NCBI RefSeq assembly: GCF_004322755.1
Contig: NZ_CP036401.1
Location: 3,906,001 to 3,970,000 of the forward strand
Length of the DNA stretch: 64,000 nt
From: Pseudoduganella albidiflava
Lineage (GTDB): Bacteria; Pseudomonadota; Gammaproteobacteria; Burkholderiales; Burkholderiaceae_D
Direction: 5' to 3'
A program made the position numbers and the translations under genes. The notes beneath the pieces were generated by a model. That model saw nothing but the letters and a program-made list of their open reading frames with translations, was not told the origin of the DNA and did not search any database. Shown one piece after another: positions 55,707-64,000 of the stretch (its first letter is position 1; each line of letters starts with the position of its first letter).

Positions 55707-57152
55707 TCACTCAGGCTGGTTCCGTTCCCGCATCATGTCGGCCAGGCTGCGCGGCGCCGGCTCCAGCGGTGCGCGGTGCTGCGTCCAGCCCAGCTGCGCG
55801 GAGGGCGTCAGCGCGCGCAGGCGGGTTGCCGCCTTCCGGAACAGTCCATAGACCGACGGGTGCGAGAACGCGCCGCTCCAGAAGCGCCACACCAGCTTGT
55901 CGCCACGGCTGAACTTCGCGCCCTGCCCCTTCAGCGGATGCGCCACACGCTCGCGCGGATCGCGGTTCGCTTCGGTGCGCAGGCGCACCAGCAGGGCCGG
56001 GATGGGAATGCGCACGGGGCAGACTTCCCCGCAGGCGCCGCACAGGCTGGACGCGGTGGCCAGGTCGGCCGTCGCCTCCAGCCCCAGCAGGTGCGGCGAG
56101 ATGATCTTGCCGATCGGCCCCGGATACGTGGTGCCGTAGGCATGGCCGCCGATGCGCCCGTACACCGGGCAGTGGTTCATGCATGCGCCGCAGCGGATGC
56201 ACTGCAGCGTGGCGCGCAGCTGCTCGTCCGCGTAGGCCTGCGTGCGGCCATTGTCCAGCAGGACCAGGTGCATTTCACGGGGGCCATCGCGTTCGCCGGC
56301 GCGGCGCGGGCCGGAAATCAGGTTGAAATAGGTGGTGATCGGCTGGCCGGTGGCGGAGCGCGTCAGCAGGCTGGCCAGCGGCACGATGTGCTCCAGCTTC
56401 GCCACCACCTTTTCCATGCCCATGATGGCGATGTGCACGTCCGGCACCGTGGTCGACAGCCGGCCGTTGCCCTCGTTCTCCACCAGCCACAGCGTGCCGG
56501 TATCGGCGGCGGCGAAGTTCACGCCGGACAGGCCGATGTCCGCCTCGGCGAACGCGGTGCGCAAGGCGCGCCGGCCGGTCTGGATCAGCGTGTCGACGTC
56601 CGTGCTGTACGGCGTGCCGGGAATGTGCCGTTCGAACAGGGCGCCGATATCCTCGCGCGTCTTGTGGATCGCCGGCATGACGATATGCGACGGCTTCTCG
56701 CCGGCCATCTGCACGATGTATTCGCCCATGTCCGATTCGATGCACTCGACGCCCCGCTCGGCCAGGTAATGATTCAGTTCGATTTCCTCGCTGGCCATCG
56801 ACTTGCCCTTGATGACCTTGCGCGCGCCGCGCCGCCCGGCGATGCAGGCGATGATCGCATTGGCTTCGTCGCCCGTTTCCGCCCAGTGCACGTGCACGCC
56901 GGCGGCGGTCAGTTTCTCTTCCAGCCGCACCAGCAGTTCCGGCAGGTTGGCCAGCGCATGCCGGCGGATCGCCTCGCCCAGGTCGCGCAGGCGTTCCAGT
57001 TCCAGCGCATCGGGGAACTGGGCGCCGCGTCTGGCTTGAAGAAAGTCCATCGCGCCGCGGAAGCTGGCGCGCAGCTTGGGATCGTCCAGCGCGGTGCGGG
57101 AGCGCGCATGGAAATCTTGCGGCGCCACGAAATGCATGGCCTGCGTGCTCAT
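55707..57152 (-). CDS. lutB: L-lactate oxidation iron-sulfur protein LutB
   Basis: A 481-residue subunit of the LutABC L-lactate dehydrogenase complex. The LUD-like N-terminal region (about 60-300) contains KGKSMASEEIELNHYL and NFAAADTGTLWLVENEGNGR. Two 4Fe-4S motifs follow: CIRCGACMNHCPVY near 318 and CGACGEVCPVRIP near 371. The start MSTQAMHFVAPQ overlaps the lutC stop as ATGA. It is the last gene of the cluster. Confidence 0.95.
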   Translation of the reverse strand: MSTQAMHFVAPQDFHARSRTALDDPKLRASFRGAMDFLQARRGAQFPDALELERLRDLGEAIRRHALANLPELLVRLEEKLTAAGVHVHWAETGDEANAIIACIAGRRGARKVIKGKSMASEEIELNHYLAERGVECIESDMGEYIVQMAGEKPSHIVMPAIHKTREDIGALFERHIPGTPYSTDVDTLIQTGRRALRTAFAEADIGLSGVNFAAADTGTLWLVENEGNGRLSTTVPDVHIAIMGMEKVVAKLEHIVPLASLLTRSATGQPITTYFNLISGPRRAGERDGPREMHLVLLDNGRTQAYADEQLRATLQCIRCGACMNHCPVYGRIGGHAYGTTYPGPIGKIISPHLLGLEATADLATASSLCGACGEVCPVRIPIPALLVRLRTEANRDPRERVAHPLKGQGAKFSRGDKLVWRFWSGAFSHPSVYGLFRKAATRLRALTPSAQLGWTQHRAPLEPAPRSLADMMRERNQPE

Positions 57153-57910
57153 GGCTGCCTCCCTGGCGTGACGATCACCACCCACATCCAGCGCGGCCCG
57201 TGCGCGCCGAAGGCCAGGGTCTGCTGGATATCCGAGGTTTTCGACGGTCCGGAGGCCAGCACCAGGTTGGCCGGCATGCCGTCGCGCCAGCGTTCGGCGC
57301 GGGCGGCGTCGAACAGCGTGGCATGCAGCGTATCGGCATATACCAGCGCGACATGGAGCGGCGGCACCAGCGACACGGTGCGCGGCGTGCCCGCATCCGG
57401 CGCCAGGACCAGCGTGCCGGTGGCGGCGATACCGGAGCGGGCCACCGTGAAGCCGGCATCGACCGTGGCGAACAGCTCGTCCTTCCACTCTTCCAGCGGC
57501 GCCCGGAACGGCAGCGCTTCGATGTCCGCCGGCAGCGCGGCGGCCAGCGCCGCGCCCTCGGCGCTGGCGGGGTCCAGCAGCAGCCGGCTGACGCGATGCC
57601 GCGCCAGCCTTCCGGCGAGCTGCGCCGGCCATTCATCGGCCGTGGCACGCCACACGTCGGCACGCGAAGCGCGCATGGCGGCTTCCATCGCCTCCACCAG
57701 CGCATCGGGCAGCTGATCCGGCGCCGGGTCCGACTCAACAGCCGCATAGTGCGCGGCTATGCGTTCATCCAGCGCGAAGGCATCGTGTTCGGAAGGCACC
57801 GGCGCAGCGGCGCGCAGGCGGCCCAGCATGCGCTCGCGGGCATCCGGTTCAAGTGCATGGGGTTCGCGTGCATGGGGTTGGCTTCGACGGGATTCGTGTC
57901 GATTCATCAT
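57149..57910 (-). CDS. lutC: L-lactate oxidation protein LutC
   Basis: A 253-residue LUD-domain protein, the third component of the LutABC complex. The C-terminal half has FTVARSGIAATGTLVLAPD, TPRTVSLVPPLHVALV and LASGPSKTSDIQQTLAFGAH, as in LutC. The N-terminal 60 residues are variable and contain repeated RE-PHA-like words (REPHALEPDARERML). It overlaps lutA upstream and lutB downstream by 4 bases each. Confidence 0.93.
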   Translation of the reverse strand: MMNRHESRRSQPHAREPHALEPDARERMLGRLRAAAPVPSEHDAFALDERIAAHYAAVESDPAPDQLPDALVEAMEAAMRASRADVWRATADEWPAQLAGRLARHRVSRLLLDPASAEGAALAAALPADIEALPFRAPLEEWKDELFATVDAGFTVARSGIAATGTLVLAPDAGTPRTVSLVPPLHVALVYADTLHATLFDAARAERWRDGMPANLVLASGPSKTSDIQQTLAFGAHGPRWMWVVIVTPGRQP

Positions 57911-58695
57911 GCGCCCTCCCCGCCGGGCGCGATGCCATTGGCGCGCCGCCACAGGAAGCTGGCCATGTGCTCCACCTCCAGCGGTGCGTTCCTCGCCGTG
58001 GCCGCGTGGCCGATGTTGAGCAGGCAGCCACAATCGGCGGAGACCACGCGCCGCGCGCCCGTGGCGCAGGCCGCGGCGATCTTGTCCGCCACCATCGCGC
58101 CGGAAATATCGGGATGCTTCAGGCAGAACGTGCCCCCGAAGCCGCAGCACTCGGATTCGCGCGCATGTTCCAGCCGGCGCACGCCCGGCAGGCCGTCGAC
58201 CAGCGCCACGCCATGCCCCCGCGTTCCCATCTCGCGCCGTGCGCCGCACGAGGTGTGCAGCACCACCGCCTCGTCGTTCAGCCGCGCGGCCGGGTAGCGC
58301 ACGTGCAGCACGTTCAGCAGGAATTCACTCAGTTCATAAATGCGTCCCGACAGCTGCTGCGCCTGCGCGGCAAGGTCCGCATCGCCGGCGAACAGTTCGG
58401 GCCAGTGGTGGCGCATCATGCCGGCGCAGGAGCCGGACGGCACCACGATCGGCCAGTCATGCGGGAACAGCGCCATCTGCGCCAGCGCCACGTCGCGCGC
58501 CTGTTGCGGGTTGCCGCTGCTCCAGGCGGGCTGGCCGCAGCAGCTCTGGCCACGGGGGAAATGCACCGTGACGCCTTCGCGTTCGAGCAGCCGCACGGCA
58601 TCGAGGCCGGCCTGAGGCATGAACAGGTCGATGACGCAGGTGCCGAACAGGTAGACGTGGGATGGCGGCGTCGCGGGATACGGGCGGGGTTGCAT
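57907..58695 (-). CDS. lutA: L-lactate oxidation (Fe-S) protein LutA
   Basis: A 262-residue protein with two CCG domains that bind an iron-sulfur or heterodisulfide-type cofactor: SCCGQPAWSSGN near 57 and ECCGFGGTFCLKHPDISGAM near 190. The start MQPRPYPATPPSHVYLFGT at 58695 is preferred because GGAG sits 6 bases upstream; an in-frame ATG exists at 58710. It comes 28 bases after glcF and overlaps lutC. Confidence 0.93.
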   Translation of the reverse strand: MQPRPYPATPPSHVYLFGTCVIDLFMPQAGLDAVRLLEREGVTVHFPRGQSCCGQPAWSSGNPQQARDVALAQMALFPHDWPIVVPSGSCAGMMRHHWPELFAGDADLAAQAQQLSGRIYELSEFLLNVLHVRYPAARLNDEAVVLHTSCGARREMGTRGHGVALVDGLPGVRRLEHARESECCGFGGTFCLKHPDISGAMVADKIAAACATGARRVVSADCGCLLNIGHAATARNAPLEVEHMASFLWRRANGIAPGGEGA

Positions 58696-58723
58696 GGTGG
58701 TCTCCGTCATTCGCGTGGCGATG

Positions 58724-60010
58724 TCAGGCCGCGGCTTGCGCCGCCGGCTTCCGCTCCTGCCGCGCCTGCCGCGGCTGCCGCAGCAAGCGGTCCAGCAACT
58801 CGATCCAGTGCCCGACCGGCGTGGCGGTACCGCCCTGCAGGTGGCTCTGGCAGCCGATGTTGGCGGAGACGATCTCGCCGGCCCCCGTGGCGTGCAGCGC
58901 CGCCAGCTTGCGGTCACGCAGCTGGGTGGACAGTTCCGGCTGCAGCAGCGAGTAGGTGCCGGACGAGCCGCAGCACAGGTGGCTGTCGGCGCACAGCCGC
59001 ACGTCGACACCCACGGCGCGCAGCAAGCCTTCCACCTTGCCGCGGATCTGCTGGCCGTGCTGCAGGGTGCAGGGCGGATGGAACGCGACCTTTTGCCCCG
59101 GCCCGTCAGCGTTGCGCTCGCCGACCTTGTCGACCAGCTCGGCCTGCAGGTCGCACAGGACTTCGCTGACATCCCTGGTCAGCGCCGAGATGCGGGCCGC
59201 CTTGGCCGCATACGCGGCATCGTGGCGCAGCAAATGACCGTATTCCTTGACGGTGACGCCGCAGCCGGACGATGTCATCACGATCGCCTGGGCGCCGGCC
59301 TCCACCAGCGGCCACCACGCGTCGATATTGCGGCGCATGTCGTCCAGGCCGCCGGCCTGGTCGTTCAGGTGGTAGCGGATCGCGCCGCAGCAGCCGGCTC
59401 TCGGCGCGATGGCGAGTTCGATGCCGAGGGCATCGAGCACCCGTGCGGTGGCGGCATTGATGTTCGGCGCCATGGCCGGCTGCACGCAGCCGTCGAGCAG
59501 CAGCATCGTGCGGGCATGCCGCGACTTCGGCCACTGGCCCGGCGATACCGGCCGCGCCACCTTGGCACGCAGCGCGGCGGGCAACGCCGGCCGCAGCCAC
59601 TGCCCGGCCTTCATCGCCGGCTTGAAGATCCACCCGCGCGGCAGCACTTCGCGCAGCAGCGTGCGGGCGGCGCGCTGCATGGCTGGCCGCGGCACCTGCT
59701 GCTCGACGATGCCGCGCCCGATATCGAGCAGCCGGCCGTACTCCACGCCGGAGGGACAGGTGGTTTCGCAGTTGCGGCACGTGAGGCAGCGGTCCAGGTG
59801 CAGCTGCGTGCCCGGCCCGGCGGGCGTGCCTTCCAGTACCTGCTTGATCAGGTAGATGCGCCCGCGCGGGCCGTCGAGTTCATCGCCCAGCAACTGGTAG
59901 GTGGGACAGGTGGCCGTGCAGAAGCCGCAATGGACGCAGCTGCGCAGGATGGCTTCGGCTTCCTGGCCTTCCGGCGTGCCCTGGTATTGGGGAGCGAGAT
60001 TGGTTTGCAT
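58724..60010 (-). CDS. glcF: Glycolate oxidase iron-sulfur subunit GlcF
   Basis: A 428-residue Fe-S subunit of glycolate oxidase (GlcDEF). N-terminal clusters are CVHCGFCTATCPTY near 26 and CLTCRNCETTCPSG near 76, followed by two CCG-type domains (GCCGAIRYHL, LCCGSSGTYSLLQ). The start MQTNLAPQYQGTPEG matches the E. coli protein; a GTG two codons earlier overlaps the glcE stop and is an alternative. Confidence 0.95.
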   Translation of the reverse strand: MQTNLAPQYQGTPEGQEAEAILRSCVHCGFCTATCPTYQLLGDELDGPRGRIYLIKQVLEGTPAGPGTQLHLDRCLTCRNCETTCPSGVEYGRLLDIGRGIVEQQVPRPAMQRAARTLLREVLPRGWIFKPAMKAGQWLRPALPAALRAKVARPVSPGQWPKSRHARTMLLLDGCVQPAMAPNINAATARVLDALGIELAIAPRAGCCGAIRYHLNDQAGGLDDMRRNIDAWWPLVEAGAQAIVMTSSGCGVTVKEYGHLLRHDAAYAAKAARISALTRDVSEVLCDLQAELVDKVGERNADGPGQKVAFHPPCTLQHGQQIRGKVEGLLRAVGVDVRLCADSHLCCGSSGTYSLLQPELSTQLRDRKLAALHATGAGEIVSANIGCQSHLQGGTATPVGHWIELLDRLLRQPRQARQERKPAAQAAA

Positions 60011-60012
60011 GG

Positions 60013-61080
60013 TCACAGGTCTCCGTACATGCGGCCCGGGTTGAAGATGCCGGCCGGGTCGAAAGCGTTCTTCAGGTTGCGGTGGATGGCGTGGACGGCG
60101 GGCGCCAGCGGATGGAACACGTCGTGCCGGGCCGCGCCGCGGTACAGCGTGGCGTGGCCGCCGAGCCGCGCCGCCAGCGCGCGGACGCTATCCGGCGCAT
60201 CGTTCGTGCGCAGCCAGCGCTGGCCGCCGCCCCATTCGATCAGTTGTTCCGTGCCGGACGCCAGCGGGGGCGCCACGGTGGGCACCGACAACCGCCACAG
60301 CGGCGTGGCGGGTTCGCCGGTGAAGAAGCCGTGGCGCTGCTCGCGCACGTCGTGCCAGAACGACTCCGCGGCCGCTGCGGGCAATGCGTCGCCACCGATG
60401 CGGCGTGCGGCGGCATCGACCGCGGCGGCCGCGCCGGATAGTCGCACTGTCAGTTCGCCGGCGTGCCAGGCGGTCGCCGACACGGGCAAGGGCTGGCCGG
60501 CCCAGGCATTCACATGGCGCAGCGCGGCTTCCTCGTCGCACGCGAGGCGCAAGCTTGCTTCCATGGCCGGCCGGGGCAGCACCTTCAGCGAGACATCCAG
60601 GATCAGGCCCAGCATGCCGAGCGACCCGGCCAGCAGGCGCGACACGTCATAGCCCGCCACGTTCTTCATGACCTGGCCGCCGAAGCGCAGCACGTCGCCC
60701 TGCCCGTTCAGCAAGGTGGCGCCCAGCACGAAGTCGCGCACCGCGCCGGCGGCCTGGCGGCGCGGCCCGGCCAGCCCGCTCGCCACGACCCCGCCGATGG
60801 TGGCGGCATCGCCGAAGTGCGGCGGCTCGAACGCCAGCATCTGCCCCTGCGCCGCCAGCGCCGCCTCGATCTCGCGCAGCGGGGTGCCGCAGCGCGCCGT
60901 GATGACCAGTTCAGTGGGCTCGTAGCTGGTGATGCCGCGGTGCAGCGCCGTTTCCAGCAGCGCCCCTTCCGGCGGCCTGCCATACCAGTCCTTGCTGCCG
61001 CCGCCGCGGATACGCAGCGGCAGCCTGTCCCGCGTGGCGTCCAGCACCCGTGCGCGGAAGGTCTCGAGCATGTCATTCAT
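60013..61080 (-). CDS. glcE: Glycolate oxidase FAD-binding subunit GlcE
   Basis: A 355-residue FAD-binding subunit. It keeps RIRGGGSKDWYGRPPEG, ARCGTPLREIEAALAAQGQM, ATIGGVVASGLAGPRR and VMKNVAGYDVSRLLAGSLG. Its start overlaps the glcD stop by 8 bases. With GlcD and GlcF it oxidises glycolate (and D-lactate) to glyoxylate and passes electrons to the quinone pool. Confidence 0.95.
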   Translation of the reverse strand: MNDMLETFRARVLDATRDRLPLRIRGGGSKDWYGRPPEGALLETALHRGITSYEPTELVITARCGTPLREIEAALAAQGQMLAFEPPHFGDAATIGGVVASGLAGPRRQAAGAVRDFVLGATLLNGQGDVLRFGGQVMKNVAGYDVSRLLAGSLGMLGLILDVSLKVLPRPAMEASLRLACDEEAALRHVNAWAGQPLPVSATAWHAGELTVRLSGAAAAVDAAARRIGGDALPAAAAESFWHDVREQRHGFFTGEPATPLWRLSVPTVAPPLASGTEQLIEWGGGQRWLRTNDAPDSVRALAARLGGHATLYRGAARHDVFHPLAPAVHAIHRNLKNAFDPAGIFNPGRMYGDL

Positions 61081-62692
61081 CCTGTTCTCCTTTGGCGTGG
61101 CGGACCAGCGGCGCTTGCGCGAACCGGAACAGGCCCGCTTCCACCTTGCGCCGGCCGTATTGCGCGCAGCGGTCCAGCGTGGGGATCGCCTTGTCCGGAT
61201 TGAGTTGACGCGCCGGATCGAAGGCGCCCTTGACAGCGATGAACGCGGCGATCTCCGCCACGGTGAATTGCTCGCACATCGAATCGAGCTTCTCGATGCC
61301 TACCCCATGTTCGCCGGTGATGGTGCCGCCGGCCGCCACGCACAGCACCAGGATCGCTGCGCCGAAGGCTTCAGCGCGGGCGAATTCGCCGGGCGCGTTG
61401 GCGTCGAACAGGATCAGCGGATGCAGGTTGCCGTCGCCGGCGTGGAACACGTTGGCGCAGCGCAGCCCGTACTCGGCGGCCAGCGCATCAATCCCCGTCA
61501 GCACTTCGGCCAGCTTGCGGCGCGGGATGGTGCCATCCATGCAATAGTAGTCGGGCGAGATGCGGCCGGCGGCGGGAAACGCGTTCTTGCGGCCCGACCA
61601 GAAGCGCAGCCGCTCGGCTTCGTCGCGCGAGACGGCGATGGCGGTGGCGCCGGAATGCGCCAGCACGGCGCTCATGCGGCCGATCTCTTCTTCCACCTCT
61701 TCCGGCAGGCCATCCGATTCGCACAGCAGGATCGCGGCCGCGTCGGTGTCGTAGCCGGCGCGCACGAACGGCTCGACCATGCGCGCGCTGGTGCGGTCCA
61801 TCATTTCCAGCCCGGCCGGGATGATGCCGGCCGAGATCACCTCGGCCACCGCGTCGGCGCCCTGCACCACGCTGTCGAACGAGGCCATGATGACGCGCGC
61901 CAGCGGCGGCTTCGGCACCAGCTTCACGGTGGCTTCCGTCACCACGCCCAGCATGCCCTCGGAACCGATGAACACGGCCAGCAGGTCGAGCCCGGGCGCG
62001 TCGGGCGCGCAGCCGCCCAGCTCGACGATCTCGCCATCGGCGGTCACCATGCGCACGCGCAGCACGTTGTGCAGGGTGAGGCCGTACTTCAGGCAATGCA
62101 CGCCGCCGGAATTCTCGGCGATATTGCCGCCGATGGTGCAGGCGATCTGCGACGACGGATCGGGCGCGTAGTACAGCGCGTGGGCGGCGGCCGCTTCGGA
62201 AATCGCCAGGTTGCGCACGCCGGGCTGCACGGTGGCCGTACGAGCCTGCGCATCGATGGCGACGATGTGGCTCATCTTTGCGGTGGACAGCACAATGCCC
62301 TCGGCGACCGGCATCGCGCCGCCGGACAGGCCGGTGCCCGCGCCGCGCGGCACGATCGGCACGCCCAATGCGCGGCAGGCGCGCAGCACGGCGATCACCT
62401 GCGCCTCGTTTTCCGGCAGGGCCACCGCCAGCGGCAACTGGCGGTAGGCGGTCAGGCCGTCGCACTCGTATGGCCGGGTATCTTCCTCGTCGAACAGCAG
62501 GCAGTGCGGGGGGAGTACGGCGTGCAAGGCGGCGCGCAGCGCGGCAACCCTGCCGCGCTGGCGCTCCGCGGCGAGCTGGCCGTTGGCGTCGAAGGTTCCG
62601 ATGGTGCCGATGTTGCCGATGCTGCCGATGGTGCCGATGGTGTCATTCGCGCTCACGGCGTTGATTTCACTGGCGTGATGAGGGGCGTTCAT
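61073..62692 (-). CDS. glcD: Glycolate oxidase catalytic subunit GlcD with repeat-bearing N-terminus
   Basis: A 539-residue FAD-linked oxidase, about 40 residues longer than E. coli GlcD. The extra N-terminal part contains the tripeptide repeat TIGTIGSIGNIGTIG, encoded by six 9-bp units at 62591-62644. The catalytic part is normal: ECDGLTAYRQLPLAVALPEN, PRGAGTGLSGGAMP, IGGNIAENSGGVHCLKYGLT and GEHGVGIEK. The start lies 97 bases after the LysR gene. An internal start without the repeats would give a normal-sized protein. Confidence 0.95.
   Translation of the reverse strand: MNAPHHASEINAVSANDTIGTIGSIGNIGTIGTFDANGQLAAERQRGRVAALRAALHAVLPPHCLLFDEEDTRPYECDGLTAYRQLPLAVALPENEAQVIAVLRACRALGVPIVPRGAGTGLSGGAMPVAEGIVLSTAKMSHIVAIDAQARTATVQPGVRNLAISEAAAAHALYYAPDPSSQIACTIGGNIAENSGGVHCLKYGLTLHNVLRVRMVTADGEIVELGGCAPDAPGLDLLAVFIGSEGMLGVVTEATVKLVPKPPLARVIMASFDSVVQGADAVAEVISAGIIPAGLEMMDRTSARMVEPFVRAGYDTDAAAILLCESDGLPEEVEEEIGRMSAVLAHSGATAIAVSRDEAERLRFWSGRKNAFPAAGRISPDYYCMDGTIPRRKLAEVLTGIDALAAEYGLRCANVFHAGDGNLHPLILFDANAPGEFARAEAFGAAILVLCVAAGGTITGEHGVGIEKLDSMCEQFTVAEIAAFIAVKGAFDPARQLNPDKAIPTLDRCAQYGRRKVEAGLFRFAQAPLVRHAKGEQDE
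62591..62644 (-). repeat. Six 9-bp units inside the glcD N-terminus
   Basis: Units GATGGTGCC and variants start at 62591, 62600, 62609, 62618, 62627 and 62636. Being a multiple of three, copy changes would only alter protein length. Confidence 0.8.
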
Positions 62693-62789
62693 GTGGCGTC
62701 TCCTGCTGGCTTTTATTCACTGGAACCAGTGTAGCGGCAGAGCGCCGGTGCACGCGGTGAAAAGTATTCACCGCTGCATCCGATATTAT

Positions 62790-63677
62790 TCAAGCGCCGG
62801 CGTAGGACGCCAGCAGCCAGTCGACGAACAGCTGCACCTCGGGCCGCAGCTTGGTGCCCTGTTCGTACACCACGTAATACGCATGCGGCGGCGAGGCCAG
62901 CCGGATGTCGAACAGCTCGACCACTTCGCCCCTGGCGATCATCTCCTGGGAGAAGTGCTGCCGCGTGAGGCCGACACCCTGCCCCAGCCGCACCGCTTCC
63001 AGCAGCAGGCCGAGATCGTCGATGCGCACGCCGGTGGCGGGTTCCGGCCAGTCCAGCCCGGCCACCTCGAACCAGCACTTCCACGGTTCCAGCGCGGAGC
63101 GCAGCAGAGTGGCCTTCGCCAGCTCGGCCGGGCTGGCGATGCCGCCGATCCGCTCCAGGTAGGCCGGGCTGGCCACCGGGAAAGCCGGCTCTTCCAGCAG
63201 CTTGAGGGTTTCCAGGTCGGGATACTTGCCGGCGCCGAAGCGCACTTCCAGGTCCGATTCCGACAGGGCCAGGTCGTACAGCGGCACGGACAGGAACACG
63301 TCGACCGCGATCTCCGGATGCGCGCTGGTGAAGCTGGCCAGGCGCGGCAGCAGCAGGTAGCGGGCAAAAGTGGGCGGGACGGTGATCTTGATGCGCGGCT
63401 GCACCGGCGAGGCACGGCCCGGCATGGGGAAATCGGTCAGCGTCTGCAGCGCGGTGCAGACCACCTCCAGGTAGCTGCGGCCGAACGGTGTCAGCGCAGG
63501 CGCCCGGCCGTCGCGGATGAACAGGCGGTCGCCGACGAACTCTTCGAGCAGGCGGATGCGGTGCGACAGCGCGGAAGGGGTGATGCACAGCTGGTTGGCG
63601 GCCACCGCAAATGAGCTGGAGCGCGCCGCGGCTTCGAAGGCGACCAGCGCGTGGACAGGAGGGAAACGTTTTTGCAT
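62790..63677 (-). CDS. LysR-family transcriptional regulator
   Basis: A 295-residue regulator. The helix-turn-helix is at about 15-45 (FAVAANQLCITPSALSHRIR), and LRSALEPWKCWFEVAG and GLTRQHFSQEMI lie in the effector domain. The sequence is of the GcvA/AmpR-like group. It sits between the lctP end and glcD on the same strand, so it is a likely activator of the lactate/glycolate genes, although a divergent layout is more usual. Confidence 0.92.
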   Translation of the reverse strand: MQKRFPPVHALVAFEAAARSSSFAVAANQLCITPSALSHRIRLLEEFVGDRLFIRDGRAPALTPFGRSYLEVVCTALQTLTDFPMPGRASPVQPRIKITVPPTFARYLLLPRLASFTSAHPEIAVDVFLSVPLYDLALSESDLEVRFGAGKYPDLETLKLLEEPAFPVASPAYLERIGGIASPAELAKATLLRSALEPWKCWFEVAGLDWPEPATGVRIDDLGLLLEAVRLGQGVGLTRQHFSQEMIARGEVVELFDIRLASPPHAYYVVYEQGTKLRPEVQLFVDWLLASYAGA

Positions 63678-63713
63678 GGCGGTCCGGGATAGGTGCGTTC
63701 TTCAGGAACGCCG

Positions 63714-63743
63714 CAACGCCCGTCCTTGCCGGCACGGGCGTTG
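63714..63743 (-). terminator. Hairpin between lctP and LysR genes
   Basis: Perfect 10-bp arms (CAACGCCCGT / ACGGGCGTTG) with a 10-base loop lie 19 bases past the lctP stop. A second small hairpin (GCGTTC / GAACGC, 63695-63711) follows. A T-run is absent. Confidence 0.5.
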
Positions 63744-63761
63744 GGCGTCCGACCAGCCATT

Positions 63762-64000
63762 CTAATGGGGAATCATCCCCGTGAACACGTAGGCCTGCAG
63801 CACCGTCATGATGCCGACGATGACGGCGAAGAACAGGCTGTGCTTGAGCGTGAAACGGAACAGTTCCGATTCGCGGCCCACCAGGCCGGTGGCTGCGCAG
63901 GCCACGGCGATAGACTGCGGCGAGATCATCTTGCCCGTCACGCCGCCGGTGGTGTTGGCGGCCACCATCAGCGTGTCGGACACGCCGATCTGGTGCGCGG
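63762..64000 (-). CDS. lctP: L-lactate permease, C-terminal end only
   Basis: The last 78 or so residues of a lactate permease are visible; the gene continues past the window end. The block [20 protein letters not shown] and the following [20 protein letters not shown] are typical of LctP/LldP C-termini, ending in one last membrane helix ([18 protein letters not shown]). It precedes LysR, glcDEF and lutABC on the same strand, which ties uptake to oxidation. Confidence 0.9.
   Translation of the reverse strand, partial: AHQIGVSDTLMVAANTTGGVTGKMISPQSIAVACAATGLVGRESELFRFTLKHSLFFAVIVGIMTVLQAYVFTGMIPH

Overview
The window is about 65-70% GC, densely packed, and carries the gene mix of a soil or plant-associated betaproteobacterium of the Oxalobacteraceae (Massilia/Duganella/Telluria type). 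The clues are large TonB-dependent receptors paired with secreted carbohydrate-active enzymes, Tat-type exported proteins and glcDEF/lutABC acid oxidation. The genus is inferred from gene content and was not checked against a database. No rRNA, tRNA, CRISPR array or origin was recognised.

Layout. 1-753: an IS1595-type transposase cut by the window edge. 0.8-17 kb: mostly housekeeping genes (alpha/beta hydrolase, chemoreceptor, molybdopterin oxidoreductase, AI-2E-family permease, RNase Z, OmpA-like protein, YjbQ, DUF3297, GFA and NTF2-like proteins, methionine aminopeptidase, DNA alkylation repair protein) plus one secreted glycosidase-like protein. 17.3-31.1 kb: a plant cell-wall locus with a PL10 pectate lyase, a GH28 polygalacturonase, a TonB receptor, a GH95 fucosidase, a GH2 beta-galactosidase and a Gfo/Idh/MocA oxidoreductase. 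31.2-36.8 kb: an overlapping operon of ABC importer, acyl-CoA-dehydrogenase-like flavoprotein and AhpD-like protein with an AraC regulator, which looks like organosulfur or related scavenging. 36.9-41 kb: a GntP-family permease, a small membrane protein and an unusual phosphatase-EEP fusion. 41.1-51.1 kb: a gluconate-centred locus with gluconokinase, TonB receptor, GntP transporter, a double beta-helix/beta-propeller secreted protein, an esterase and a ThuA-like protein. 51.4-53.7 kb: a NUDIX-HIT-HNH group. 53.8-55.4 kb: a tyrosinase with a His-rich insert. 55.7-64 kb: a lactate/glycolate oxidation cluster (lctP end, LysR, glcDEF, lutABC).

The most striking feature outside the genes is a family of intergenic repeats at seven places (near 9.2, 16.8-17.3, 29.5-29.9, 31.2, 40.8, 46.3 and 51.1-51.35 kb). 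They look like several types, but nearly all fit one degenerate 13-mer, GGKGWCRGRCHCC. It is usually arranged as inverted pairs, several elements are close to 66 bp long, and several copies are followed by a shared ATTTTCC[AG]GGCAAC block. This is the best candidate here for an undescribed system. Other candidates are the translationally coupled HIT-HNH pair beside a NUDIX gene, the HAD phosphatase-EEP fusion, a 26-codon leader peptide coupled to map, LacI-type operators before gluconokinase, and 11-bp and 16-bp tandem arrays before the chemoreceptor and tyrosinase genes.
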